This document shows, one piece after another, positions 7,388 through 16,059 of a stretch of DNA of 34,412 nucleotides (positions are counted from its first letter, which is position 1; every line of letters begins with the position of its first letter). The position numbers and the translations under genes were made by a program. The notes beneath the pieces were generated by a model. The model worked only from the letters and a program-made list of their open reading frames with translations, made no database searches and had not been told where the DNA came from. Origin of the DNA: an uncultured Methanobacteriaceae archaeon (GTDB lineage: Archaea; Methanobacteriota; Methanobacteria; Methanobacteriales; Methanobacteriaceae). The stretch is from positions 1 through 34,412 of the forward strand of contig CAMYKT010000019.1 in NCBI GenBank assembly GCA_947259185.1, in the 5' to 3' direction.

Positions 7388-8422
7388 ATGAAATTTTTGG
7401 CAATAGATGTGGGCACCGGTACCCAGGATATCATGCTCTATGATAATAAGGAGCCTATGGAAAACTCCATAAAACTGGTTCTTCCCTCTCCCACCAGGAT
7501 AATGGCAGAAAAAATCCGTAAAACTAATACGGATATTTTCCTGGATGGAGAGACCATGGGAGGTGGCCCTATAAATCGTGCTCTCTCCCAGCACATAGAT
7601 AAAGGATACCAGGTGGCCATGACCAGAAGGGCAGCCCGGACGGTGAGGGATGATTTAGAGCGGGTTAAATCCATGGGAATAAAAATCGTAGATTCTAAAA
7701 AAAACCTGGAAACAACCGGGTTTAAAAATATAACCCTGGCTGATGTGAATTTAGAAGCTTTAGCCAGCAGCCTTGCACCATTTAATGTAAAACTGGACTT
7801 TGATTACGTGGGGGTGGCGGTTCAGGACCATGGCTACAGTACCCACATGGGTGACCGGAATTTCAGATTCCTTAAAATCAAAGAAAAACTACATAAACCC
7901 CTCTATCCGGAAGAATTTGCTTACACCACCCACATCCCCCCTTACTTTTCCCGGATGCAGGCAGTGCAAAGAACCTTAAAAGATAACCATCCCCTGGTAA
8001 TGGATTCTAAATTTGCAGCAGTTTGCGGCGCCAGCTGCGACCCGGAGGTCCAAAAACTGGATAGTTATGTGGTAATGGATGTGGGTAATGGTCATACCCT
8101 GGCGGCTTCTGTTGAAGAGGGTAAAATCAGGGGGATCATGGAACACCATACCGGCATCCTGACCCCGGAAAAAATTGAAGAATATGTGGAAAAACTGGTT
8201 AAGGGTACCTTAACCAATGAAGAAATATATAACGACCACGGACATGGGGCCTGGGTTTTAGAACCGATAAATATGCCGGAAAAAGTTATTTTAACTGGAC
8301 CCCGCCGATCCATAGTTAAAAAAACTAATCTACCCCTTTATAATGCCTCCCCTGCCGGAGATGTGATGATGGCCGGCCCGGTGGGTTTAATCAAAAGTAT
8401 AAAATATAAAAGCAGACCATAG
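7388..8422 (+). CDS. DUF1786 family, actin-like ATPase-fold protein
   Basis: A 344-residue protein of the DUF1786 (COG4012) family. Two ASKHA-type phosphate loops are visible: LAIDVGTGTQDIM at the N-terminus and VVMDVGNGHTLA near residues 225-236, as in acetate-kinase/Hsp70-fold proteins. Some databases label the family as pyruvate formate-lyase activating enzyme, but no radical-SAM CxxxCxxC motif is present, so I do not accept that name. FAAVCGASCDPEVQ holds two conserved-looking Cys. Function unknown. First of three plus-strand genes (with PHP and DUF63). Confidence 0.85.
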   Translation: MKFLAIDVGTGTQDIMLYDNKEPMENSIKLVLPSPTRIMAEKIRKTNTDIFLDGETMGGGPINRALSQHIDKGYQVAMTRRAARTVRDDLERVKSMGIKIVDSKKNLETTGFKNITLADVNLEALASSLAPFNVKLDFDYVGVAVQDHGYSTHMGDRNFRFLKIKEKLHKPLYPEEFAYTTHIPPYFSRMQAVQRTLKDNHPLVMDSKFAAVCGASCDPEVQKLDSYVVMDVGNGHTLAASVEEGKIRGIMEHHTGILTPEKIEEYVEKLVKGTLTNEEIYNDHGHGAWVLEPINMPEKVILTGPRRSIVKKTNLPLYNASPAGDVMMAGPVGLIKSIKYKSRP

Positions 8423-8499
8423 TTTCAGAAAAAACTACTACTTAAAATCAAAATCAGTTTCAGGTAAAATACTAATTATAATCAAAATGGTTGAAAATC

Positions 8500-9162
8500 A
8501 TGATAATTGACCCTCATATTCACAGTATTTATTCAGGAGACGCCACCGGCACCCCTCGGGAAATCATAAAAAAAGCCCGGAAGATAGGCCTGGACGCCAT
8601 AGCCATAGCAGACCATAACTCCCTGAAAGGTTCACAGATGGCCCTTAAAGAAGTAAAGGAATTTAATGACTTGATTATCATACCCTCCATGGAGGTAACA
8701 ACTTCCAAGGGCCATATAGTAGCACTTGGAGTTAATAAAGAAATAAAAAAAGGCTTAACTCCGGAAGAAACCATAGAAAAAATACAGGAAGCTGGAGGGG
8801 TATCTATTGTACCTCACCCCTTTGTAAGGTACCGTGACGGTCTTTTAGCCCGGACCAGCACCCTTAAAATGGATGCTATAGAAACGCTGAACTCCCGCTA
8901 TATATTTGGCTACTCCAACTGGCGTGCCAAAAAACTGGCTCAGGAAGAGAACATCCCGGAAATAGGTTCCAGTGATGCCCACTTTGTGGGAGCTATCGGG
9001 AGCTGCGTTACCCATGTTCAAGCTGATTTTTCAAGAGATAGTATTCTGGAGGCCATAAAAAAAGGAAAAACTACACCCCGGGGCGGGAGAACTCCTCTAC
9101 CTTTAATAATTAAAGAAGTTATTAATAAAAAGATAAAAAGGGTGCAGGAGTACCAGGTTTAA
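8500..9162 (+). CDS. PHP-domain phosphoesterase
   Basis: About 220 residues. The PHP metal-binding signature DPHIHSIYSGDA lies at the N-terminus, followed by DAIAIADHNSLKG, VPHPFVRYRDG and IGSSDAHFVGAIG, which supply the remaining His/Asp metal ligands. The fold suggests a metal-dependent phosphoesterase on a small molecule or nucleotide; the substrate is unknown. I prefer the ATG at 8500 over a TTG at 8491: neither has a ribosome site, but a TATA-like ATTATAATC (8474-8482) lies about 20 nt upstream, fitting a leaderless transcript at the ATG. It follows DUF1786 by 77 nt. Confidence 0.85.
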   Translation: MIIDPHIHSIYSGDATGTPREIIKKARKIGLDAIAIADHNSLKGSQMALKEVKEFNDLIIIPSMEVTTSKGHIVALGVNKEIKKGLTPEETIEKIQEAGGVSIVPHPFVRYRDGLLARTSTLKMDAIETLNSRYIFGYSNWRAKKLAQEENIPEIGSSDAHFVGAIGSCVTHVQADFSRDSILEAIKKGKTTPRGGRTPLPLIIKEVINKKIKRVQEYQV

Positions 9163-9190
9163 GACATAACCCTTTCTGGAGATAATAACC

Positions 9191-9982
9191 ATGCTGGAAC
9201 AGATTTCCCAATTTATTCAGGAGCACTTTCTCTATCTACAACCGGGTTACACCTTGCTTAACACCATAGTATTTGGTTTGATACTGGGGCTGGTGGTTTT
9301 AGGTCTTATAAAAGTGTTTAAATGGATTGATAAGGATCCAAAAGACCTCTTCCTACCACTAATACCCTTTATTTTCCTGGGATCCAGTACCCGGGCTCTG
9401 GTGGATAATGGAATCTACCCTTTGAACCTTTTACTGGTAACTCCTGGTATTTATGTTTTGGTGGGCATGCTCACCATCTTAGTACTGGGTGGTGCTATTT
9501 TACTGGAAAAAAGAACAGGCAGAGACTACCGCCATATTATGTTTTTAATCGGGATGATACTGTGCTTACCTAATATTTTCAACATGGGTCAAATTAATTT
9601 CCAGGCATTATCTGCAATTTTAGGAATATGGTTACTATTTACCGGTGCTTTTTTTCTTCTGGGTAAAAAATGGAAACTATTATCTGATAAATTTAACCTG
9701 GCTGCATTATCTGCCCACTTATTTGATGCTTCCTCCACCTTTGTGGCGGTGGATTTTTATGGCTACTGGGAACAGCACGTCCTGCCTGCCGCCCTTACCG
9801 ATGCGCTGGGAACTGCATTTATCATGTTCCCCTTGAAAATAGGGGTTATATTAGGGGCAATTTATTTTATCGACTCTGAAATAGAGGATAAAACCATTAA
9901 AAATATGTTGAAGCTGGCCATATTTATCCTGGGACTGGCCCCGGGCTTGAGAAACTTTTTAAGTTTGATTATGGCCACCTGA
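9191..9982 (+). CDS. DUF63 family membrane protein
   Basis: 263 residues with about eight transmembrane segments. The sequence LFLPLIPFIFLGSSTRALVDNGIYP and later HLFDASSTFVAVDFYGYWEQH are typical of the archaeal DUF63 family. Function is unknown; charged and His residues within predicted helices (HLFDASST, YWEQHVLP) suggest an intramembrane enzyme or transporter. It begins 28 nt after the PHP gene with a GGAGAT ribosome site, so the two are probably cotranscribed. Confidence 0.88.
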   Translation: MLEQISQFIQEHFLYLQPGYTLLNTIVFGLILGLVVLGLIKVFKWIDKDPKDLFLPLIPFIFLGSSTRALVDNGIYPLNLLLVTPGIYVLVGMLTILVLGGAILLEKRTGRDYRHIMFLIGMILCLPNIFNMGQINFQALSAILGIWLLFTGAFFLLGKKWKLLSDKFNLAALSAHLFDASSTFVAVDFYGYWEQHVLPAALTDALGTAFIMFPLKIGVILGAIYFIDSEIEDKTIKNMLKLAIFILGLAPGLRNFLSLIMAT

Positions 9983-9987
9983 AAAAC

Positions 9988-10004
9988 AAAAAAACCCTTT
10001 TTTT
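9988..10004 (+). terminator. Oligo-T terminator after the DUF63 gene
   Basis: A7-CCC-T7 immediately follows the stop codon. The T-run fits archaeal oligo-T termination; the A7/T7 stem is weak. Confidence 0.5.
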
Positions 10005-10067
10005 AAATCTTATATATTTTTTTACAAATATTTTTATTTAGTAGATAGGGAATAGATTATTCATAGA

Positions 10068-10113
10068 TAAAATTCCAGTACTCACTTACTTACTTACTAA
10101 TGATGGAATTTTA
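10068..10113 (+). promoter_or_regulatory. Structured leader or operator upstream of leuA
   Basis: A perfect 10-bp inverted repeat TAAAATTCCA ... TGGAATTTTA spans 10068-10077 and 10104-10113. The 26-nt spacer contains three tandem ACTT units (10084-10095). TATA-like sequences near 10010-10018 would place it inside the 5' leader, 33 nt before the start codon. It could be a hairpin controlling leuA or a two-site operator. No known riboswitch motif was recognised. Confidence 0.45.
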
Positions 10114-10145
10114 GACCTAGAAGCCAAACCAATGAGGATAAGTCT

Positions 10146-11663
10146 ATGTACATAGAAAAAGTAAAAAAGAACATGAATTTACCGGAAACGGTGCGTATAT
10201 TTGATACCACCCTCCGGGACGGCGAACAAACACCGGGTGTGGCCATAACTGTAGATGAAAAGATAAGTATAGCCAAAAAATTGGACCAGCTAGGTGTAGA
10301 TGTTATTGAAGTGGGGTTTCCCGCTGCTTCTGAAGGTGAAAAGGAAGCAGCAAAAGCAATTTTAGATCTGGGATTAAATGCAAAAGTCTGTGGTTTGGCC
10401 AGGGTTTTGAAAAATGATCTGGATGCAGTCCTTGATAGTGAAGTGGACTACATCCATACCTTTATTGGGACTTCCCCTTTACATCGGGAATACAAACTGA
10501 AAATGAATCAGGAAGAAATACTGGATAAGGCAGTTGATGCAGTGGAATATGTGAAAGATCACGGGGTGCTGGTGGAATTTTCAGCTGAAGACGCCACCCG
10601 GACTGAATTCCCTTTCCTTACTGAAATATACCAGTCAGTAGAGGATGCCGGAGCAGATTACATCAATGTACCGGATACAGTAGGGGTCATGGTTCCCAGT
10701 GCCATGCACTGGCTTATAAGGAAACTTAAAAAGAACATCAGCATTCCAATCAGTGTACATTGTCATGATGACTTTGGACTGGCAGTGGCCAATTCCCTGG
10801 CCTCAGTGGAAGCAGGGGCCCAGCAGGTACATGCCACCATAAATGGTCTGGGCGAACGGGCAGGTAATGCCTCTTTAGAAGAAGTGGTTATGGCCCTTAT
10901 AACTCGATACGACATACCCATGGATATCCGAACTTCCCAACTGGTTAATTTATCGGATTTTGTATCTCGCATCACCGGGGTTAGAATGCCCCCTAATAAG
11001 GCCATTGTAGGTGAAAATGCATTTGCTCATGAGGCAGGAATCCATGTACACGGGGTCCTGGAAAAGGCTGAGACTTATGAACCCATCACTCCGGAGATGG
11101 TGGGACACACCCGGAGAATTGTACTGGGTAAACACACCGGGGCCAATGCTCTGCGCTCTAAACTGGACGAATACGGCATTGAGATGAGTGAAAAACAGTT
11201 CTGCACGGTTTATGATCAAATCAAGGACCTGGGTGATAAGGGTAAAAAGGTAACTGACGCGGATTTAAAGGCCATTGCCGTAACCATACTGGGGCGGGCC
11301 AAAAAGGAAACAGTGAAATTGGAAGGATTTGCAGTTATGACTGGAGAAAATGTGATGCCCACCGCCACCGTGAAACTGCGCATCCATGACCAGTTAAAAA
11401 CCGCCTCTAAAACTGGTGTGGGGCCGGTTGACGCTGCTATAAATGCAATACATAGCCTGGTCAGTGAAACAACCGATATTGAACTTAAAGAGTATAATAT
11501 TGGAGCTATAACTGGAGGTACCAATGCTCTGGCTGAGGTATTTGTGGTGATGGGCGATATGGAGGGTAACCAGGCCACAGGTCGTTCCACTCGTGAAGAT
11601 ATTGTTATGGCCAGTGTGGAAGCGGTTTTAGATTCTATAAACAAAATATTGATGGTGAAGTAG
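10146..11663 (+). CDS. leuA: 2-isopropylmalate synthase
   Basis: 505 residues. An N-terminal HMGL-like TIM barrel has RIFDTTLRDGEQTPGV, the metal-binding HCHDDFGLAVANS and NGLGERAGNASLEE; the C-terminal LeuA regulatory domain follows after about residue 380. It condenses 2-oxoisovalerate with acetyl-CoA in leucine synthesis. Methanogens also have citramalate synthase (CimA) and homocitrate synthase (AksA) paralogues. IHTFIGTSPLHREYKLKM matches the LeuA branch as I remember it, and AksA lacks the C-terminal domain; CimA remains the main alternative. The start has GAGGAT 6 nt upstream. Its 3' end is partly duplicated downstream. Confidence 0.82.
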   Translation: MYIEKVKKNMNLPETVRIFDTTLRDGEQTPGVAITVDEKISIAKKLDQLGVDVIEVGFPAASEGEKEAAKAILDLGLNAKVCGLARVLKNDLDAVLDSEVDYIHTFIGTSPLHREYKLKMNQEEILDKAVDAVEYVKDHGVLVEFSAEDATRTEFPFLTEIYQSVEDAGADYINVPDTVGVMVPSAMHWLIRKLKKNISIPISVHCHDDFGLAVANSLASVEAGAQQVHATINGLGERAGNASLEEVVMALITRYDIPMDIRTSQLVNLSDFVSRITGVRMPPNKAIVGENAFAHEAGIHVHGVLEKAETYEPITPEMVGHTRRIVLGKHTGANALRSKLDEYGIEMSEKQFCTVYDQIKDLGDKGKKVTDADLKAIAVTILGRAKKETVKLEGFAVMTGENVMPTATVKLRIHDQLKTASKTGVGPVDAAINAIHSLVSETTDIELKEYNIGAITGGTNALAEVFVVMGDMEGNQATGRSTREDIVMASVEAVLDSINKILMVK

Positions 11664-11740
11664 TAAGTGGGAGCGGATATCTGGGCTTTCGTAAATATTA
11701 ATGGTGAAGTAGTAGGGGGAGATCATATATGGCTTTTAAA
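11644..11740 (+). repeat. 49-bp imperfect tandem duplication covering the leuA 3' end
   Basis: The segment AAATATTGATGGTGAAGTAG at 11644, which includes the last leuA codons and stop, recurs at 11693 as AAATATTAATGGTGAAGTAG. Similarity continues loosely (AGCGGATATCTGGGCTTT against AGATCATATATGGCTTTT). The period is 49 bp. The second copy is noncoding. Confidence 0.7.
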
Positions 11741-11788
11741 TCCCTTAAAAATTCAATTTCTTTTTAATATTTTCATATCGGGGCTTTT

Positions 11789-14593
11789 ATGAATCTTCGA
11801 AAAAAAACACTGCTCATGATTGGTACCACCTTACTGGCCCTGGTTCTGATTTTATATGCTACTTCTCAGATTATCCTGGTAAGTGGTTTAACCAATCTGG
11901 AAGAAGACAATATTAAACAGGATGCTGCAAGATTCGAAGAAGCCTTTTTAAGGGAGGAATACAATTTAAATGCCTTCACCAGGGAAATGGCCTCTTCGGA
12001 TGAGACTTATAACTTCATGCTTAATCAGAATCAGCAATTCATTGACGATAATCTGGATGATACTTCATTTTCCTCCATGCGAATAGATCTAATTCTTTTT
12101 TTAGATAATCAGGGACGTTTGATATATGTTAAAAGATCGGACCTGGAAAATGAGGAATTATCTACTTTTCCCGAGGGCATGGAAGATTATAATGTTACAC
12201 CACTCCTCCTTTTTAATGATTCCACCTCCTCCCAAAGCAGCATAATCAACCTCCAGGATAAACCACTCTTAATATCTACCAGCCCGGTGACCGGTTCCAG
12301 CCCTAACAACACGGTCCGCGGAACTATTTTGATTGCCCGGGATTTAAATAAACATTTTATTTCATCCTTTTCTAACTTCACCCAGTTGAGATTGGAACTC
12401 ATCTCCTATAACCGGAACGGCCTGGCAGGGGATCTTCAAGATGCTAAGGCGGCTTTTAATAGGGATGAAACCATTTTTATCACTTACAATGGTAGTGAAA
12501 GTATTTCAGCCTATGGATTTTTAAAGGATATTGAAAATAACCCGGCAATTATTTTTAAAATCACTGATTCTCGTCTTTACTATGCTAAAGCATTAAACAG
12601 TATCTATTATTTCATGGCCATGATTATCATTGCCGGGTTTGTCATGGGATTTTCAATTTTAATCTATCTGGATAAATCAGTCCTATCCAGTTTGTCCCAT
12701 TTGAGTGCCAATATAAAACTCATTGGTGAGAAAAAGGATTTCTCAGCCCGGTTTCCGGTTAGTGGAGATGATGAATTTTCTCTTCTTTCCCGGTCCTTAA
12801 ATAAAATGATGGAAAAACTGGAAAATTTCCATCTGAGCATTCAAAAAAGCGAGAAAAAATTCAGGCAGCTGGCAGAAAATATGGATGATGTCTTCTGTAT
12901 ATTTGACTTAAAAAAGAAAAGATTCATTTACCTCAGCCCGGCCTTTGAAGATATTTGGGGCAGAGACCCCCAGGAACTGTATGATGATGCCCGTAGGTGG
13001 AAGGACTACCTGGATGACCATGATAAGATAAAGTGGAGTGATATCTTTTCTAAAGCCAAAAATAATAATTTAAATGAAGAAGAAAGGATACAATTCAGAA
13101 TAAACCGGCCGGATAATTCCACAAGATGGATTGAAGCCCGTCTATCTTCAGTTAAAGACCATTCAGGGAACATAACAAGGTTAGTAGCTATTGCAGCCGA
13201 TATAACTCATGATAAAGAAGCTGAATACCAGCTAAAAAGCACCAAAAAGCGGCTGGATTTTCTAATTTCTGCCACCCCGGCCATAATATATACTCTGAGT
13301 GCTCATCCTCCGTATAAAACCACCTTCATAAGCAATAATGTAAAAAAACAAACTGGCTATTCTCCTGATGATTTTTTGACAGATTCTTATTTCTGGATGG
13401 GCCGGGTACATTCTGAGGATATTTCACATGCCCTGGCCGATTTGAGGACCTTACTCCAGAAAGGCCAGCACTACTATGAATACCGCTTCCAGCGCAGGGA
13501 TGGCAAATTCATCTGGATGAGGGATGAGGCCAATGTAATTCTGGATGATAAGGGACAGCCGGTGGAAATTGCCGGCTACTGGATAAATATAACTAAAAGG
13601 AAAGAGGCCGAAGAAGCCAGAAAAGAATCTGAAAGAACTTATAAAACCATATTCGAAAATACAGGAACTGCCACGGTGATCCTGGATAAAAAAATGGACA
13701 TCATGCTGGTTAATACTGAGTTTGAAAAGTTATCTGGATACTCCCGGGAAGAAATCCAGGCCAGGATGAATATGGGGGAATTCAATTTACCTGAAGACCG
13801 GGAGAATTATTATAAACTTCCACACCTGGTTAAAAATACTCCTTATTCCCATGAATCTCATTTTAAAACCAGAGAAGGTAAAATTAAAGAGGTAATTGTC
13901 ACCATGGCTGTAATTCCAGGTACAGAACTTTATGTATCATCTTTACTGGACATAACGGATCATAAGGTGGCAGATAATAAATTAAAAGCTTCACTTAAAG
14001 AAAAAGAGGTACTGCTCCAGGAGCTGCATCACCGGGTTAAAAATAACCTGCAGGTGGTTTCCAGTTTACTGTCTTTACAATCCAGGTACATATCTGATAA
14101 GAAAAGCCAGGAACTATTTAATGAGAGTCAGAACCGGGTGCGTTCCATGACTCTGATCCATGAAATGCTCTATAAGTCACCGGACCTGGCCCAGGTGGAC
14201 TTCAAGCGGTATATCCAGGAATTATCTTCGGTGCTTTTAAGCTCATATGGGGCTTCTAAAAACCAGATTTATTTTAAAATGGAGGTGGAAGATATCTATC
14301 TGGATATCAATAAGGCTATTCCCTGTGGACTTATTATCAATGAATTAATTACTAATTCCCTTAAACATGCCTTTGGTTCTGCCCCGGGAGAAATAAAGGT
14401 TTCTTTCCAGGAAAAAGAGCCGGGAACTTATGTGCTGGAGGTAGAAGATAATGGGGTGGGTATTCCTGAAGATATAGATATAAGCAAATCCAAATCCCTG
14501 GGCTTGAGATTGGTGAGAACCCTAACCCAACAGTTAGGGGGATCTTTATCCCTGGAAAAAGTTCAGGGCACAAAATTTAAGATATTATTCTAA
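11789..14593 (+). CDS. Membrane sensor histidine kinase (CHASE4-HAMP-PAS3-HisKA_2-HATPase)
   Basis: 934 residues. Transmembrane helix 1 at about 7-30, an extracellular CHASE4-like sensor at about 40-255, helix 2 at about 272-294, HAMP at about 295-350, then three PAS domains (about 352-475, 485-610 and 617-730; two end in PAC-like IAADITHDKEAE and YWINITKRKEAE). The HisKA_2 dimerisation domain has LHHRVKNNLQVVSSLL with H748 as probable phospho-acceptor. The HATPase has N box NELITNSLKHAFG, G1 EDNGVGIP and a G2 region GLRLVRTLTQQLGG. The signal is unknown. A response-regulator gene follows after 27 nt, so they probably form a two-component pair. No clear ribosome site before the ATG. Confidence 0.92.
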   Translation: MNLRKKTLLMIGTTLLALVLILYATSQIILVSGLTNLEEDNIKQDAARFEEAFLREEYNLNAFTREMASSDETYNFMLNQNQQFIDDNLDDTSFSSMRIDLILFLDNQGRLIYVKRSDLENEELSTFPEGMEDYNVTPLLLFNDSTSSQSSIINLQDKPLLISTSPVTGSSPNNTVRGTILIARDLNKHFISSFSNFTQLRLELISYNRNGLAGDLQDAKAAFNRDETIFITYNGSESISAYGFLKDIENNPAIIFKITDSRLYYAKALNSIYYFMAMIIIAGFVMGFSILIYLDKSVLSSLSHLSANIKLIGEKKDFSARFPVSGDDEFSLLSRSLNKMMEKLENFHLSIQKSEKKFRQLAENMDDVFCIFDLKKKRFIYLSPAFEDIWGRDPQELYDDARRWKDYLDDHDKIKWSDIFSKAKNNNLNEEERIQFRINRPDNSTRWIEARLSSVKDHSGNITRLVAIAADITHDKEAEYQLKSTKKRLDFLISATPAIIYTLSAHPPYKTTFISNNVKKQTGYSPDDFLTDSYFWMGRVHSEDISHALADLRTLLQKGQHYYEYRFQRRDGKFIWMRDEANVILDDKGQPVEIAGYWINITKRKEAEEARKESERTYKTIFENTGTATVILDKKMDIMLVNTEFEKLSGYSREEIQARMNMGEFNLPEDRENYYKLPHLVKNTPYSHESHFKTREGKIKEVIVTMAVIPGTELYVSSLLDITDHKVADNKLKASLKEKEVLLQELHHRVKNNLQVVSSLLSLQSRYISDKKSQELFNESQNRVRSMTLIHEMLYKSPDLAQVDFKRYIQELSSVLLSSYGASKNQIYFKMEVEDIYLDINKAIPCGLIINELITNSLKHAFGSAPGEIKVSFQEKEPGTYVLEVEDNGVGIPEDIDISKSKSLGLRLVRTLTQQLGGSLSLEKVQGTKFKILF

Positions 14594-14620
14594 AATAAAT
14601 TATTTAAAGAAGGTGTAGCT

Positions 14621-15385
14621 ATGAGTGGCCCCAAGATAATGGTTGTTGAGGATGAGAGAATAACTGCTGAGGATATAAGGGATGGATTAGAAGAACTGGG
14701 TTACCAGGTACCGGCCCTGGTATCAAGTGGCGAAGAAGCAATAGAAAAAGCCAAAGAAATATTTCCTGATTTAATTTTAATGGATATAAAATTAGAGGGA
14801 GATATTGATGGTATAGATGCTGCTGAGGAGATAAGAAGTCGTTATGGCATACCTGTAATTTATTTAACTGCATATTCTGATGAAAATACAGTGGAAAGAG
14901 CTAAAATAACTGAACCCTCCGGTTATATTCTTAAAGGGGCCATGGGATTCATTAATAAACCCTATGAAGAGGGGGAACTTCATGAAACTATTGAAATAAC
15001 CCTGCATAAGCATAAAATAGAAACCCGGTTAAGGGAAAACCAGAGATGGATGAACACCATTTTAAAGAATGTTTCAGATGCAGTTATTGCCACTGATCCT
15101 GATTTTAATGTCAAATTTTTAAATCCAGTGACTGAAAACCTCACCGGCTGTCTCCGGGAGGATGTCCTGGGAAACCATCTTTTTAAATTACTAAATCCAG
15201 TATCTGTTCTTCTGGAATCTTTAAAAAAAGAAATGACCTCTGAAACATTACCTTCCAAGGTAACCTTTGAAGAGGGCATTAAAACCAGGGATAATCTCCA
15301 GATACTAATTCAGGGTTCAATAACTCCGGTTATCAACGAAAAAGATGAAATTGAAGGGTTTTTATTGGTATTTAATCCCAGGTAA
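14621..15385 (+). CDS. Response regulator with PAS domain (REC-PAS)
   Basis: 254 residues. REC domain at 1-130: acidic pair E10/D11, phospho-acceptor D55 in LILMDIKLEG, T83 in YLTAYS and the Lys-Pro switch region. An eight-residue insert lies in that switch: GYILK-GAMGFINK-P, where relatives read GYILKP. A PAS domain follows (about 140-254, ILKNVSDAVIATDPDFNVKFLNP). There is no DNA-binding output domain, so it likely relays the signal by protein contact. The partner is the kinase gene 27 nt upstream; an AGAAGGTG ribosome site precedes the ATG. Confidence 0.92.
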   Translation: MSGPKIMVVEDERITAEDIRDGLEELGYQVPALVSSGEEAIEKAKEIFPDLILMDIKLEGDIDGIDAAEEIRSRYGIPVIYLTAYSDENTVERAKITEPSGYILKGAMGFINKPYEEGELHETIEITLHKHKIETRLRENQRWMNTILKNVSDAVIATDPDFNVKFLNPVTENLTGCLREDVLGNHLFKLLNPVSVLLESLKKEMTSETLPSKVTFEEGIKTRDNLQILIQGSITPVINEKDEIEGFLLVFNPR

Positions 15386-15487
15386 TATTCATTTTTTTTT
15401 AATGCATAATGGATATAATGCGGATTCAAGGTTTTAAAAACATTTAAAAAGCCTATTTTATCTTTTTAAACGCTTTAAAACTAAACT

Positions 15488-15510
15488 ATTCAAATTTTAA
15501 TTATTTGAAT
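15488..15510. repeat. Inverted repeat upstream of the alba promoter
   Basis: ATTCAAAT-N7-ATTTGAAT, perfect 8-bp arms, centred about 63 bp upstream of the alba TATA box. A possible operator; in such A+T-rich sequence chance is not excluded. Confidence 0.35.
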
Positions 15511-15550
15511 AAGGAATTAAATCTTATTCTTCTATTTGGGGAATAATAAC

Positions 15551-15567
15551 ACAAAATATATATAATA
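15551..15567 (+). promoter_or_regulatory. alba promoter (BRE/TATA)
   Basis: ACAAAATATATATAATA gives a purine-rich BRE followed by a strong TATA box. The start site is expected near 15585-15590, leaving a leader of about 25-30 nt with ribosome site GGAGGT at 15602-15607. Confidence 0.65.
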
Positions 15568-15614
15568 ATTAGCAACTCAAACATAATATAGTCATTCTTA
15601 CGGAGGTCGAAGTG

Positions 15615-15890
15615 ATGCCAGAGGAAAATATTGTATACATCGGAAACAAGCCTGTAATGAACTATGTATTAGCTGTTGTGACCCAAGTGAATGGTGGAAA
15701 CGCTCAAGTTGTTTTAAAAGCTAGGGGCCGGGCTATAAGCAGGGCAGTAGACGTTGCCGAAATAGTTAGAAACAGATTCATACCAGAGATTGAAATTGAA
15801 AACATTGATATATCTACAGAGGAAATCGTAGGAAACGAAGGCGGAGCTACTAATGTTTCTGCCATTGAAATCCAACTTCGAAAAGAATAA
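15615..15890 (+). CDS. albA: Alba DNA/RNA-binding chromatin protein
   Basis: 91 residues from the ATG at 15615, preferred over the adjacent GTG at 15612 because GGAGGT ends 7 nt before the ATG. The protein has the Alba signature VYIGNKPVMNYVLAVVTQ, whose Lys contacts nucleic acid, then LKARGRAISRAVDVAE and the beta-hairpin/IEIQLRK end. It is an abundant archaeal nucleoid protein that binds DNA and RNA as a dimer, with acetylation of the N-terminal region reported in some archaea. Single-gene transcript with strong promoter, strong ribosome site and hairpin terminator, in keeping with high expression. Confidence 0.96.
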   Translation: MPEENIVYIGNKPVMNYVLAVVTQVNGGNAQVVLKARGRAISRAVDVAEIVRNRFIPEIEIENIDISTEEIVGNEGGATNVSAIEIQLRKE

Positions 15891-15892
15891 TA

Positions 15893-15923
15893 AAAGATTA
15901 AAAAATTAATCTTTACTTATTTT
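15893..15923 (+). terminator. alba terminator
   Basis: AAAGATTA-N6-TAATCTTT (perfect 8-bp stem) starts 2 nt after the stop and is followed by CTTATTTTTATATATTTTTT. Confidence 0.7.
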
Positions 15924-16021
15924 TATATATTTTTTAATCCAGTCTATTTAAGATAAATATTTTTTTAAATCTTAATATAATCTTTTTAATATTATATAAT
16001 GCTTTTTTATATTCTCTATTT

Positions 16022-16048
16022 AAAAAAATAAGGGATTATAAAATCCTT
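16022..16048 (-). terminator. Terminator of the ABC exporter operon
   Basis: On the minus strand AAGGATT-TTAT-AATCCCTT (stem with one bulge) is followed by TATTTTTTT, just past the permease stop codon. Confidence 0.6.
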
Positions 16049-16059
16049 TCTCATTATTT

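Noticed and set aside
7388..8422. Pyruvate formate-lyase activating enzyme
   Set aside because: No radical-SAM CxxxCxxC motif; the protein has an actin-like ATPase fold instead.
10084..10095. ACTT triplet repeat as a microsatellite or CRISPR fragment
   Set aside because: Only three short units with no spacers; treated as part of the leuA leader structure.
10075..10110. NrpR-type operator (GGAA-N6-TTCC) upstream of leuA
   Set aside because: The half-sites are in the opposite order and 26 nt apart, so the pattern does not fit.
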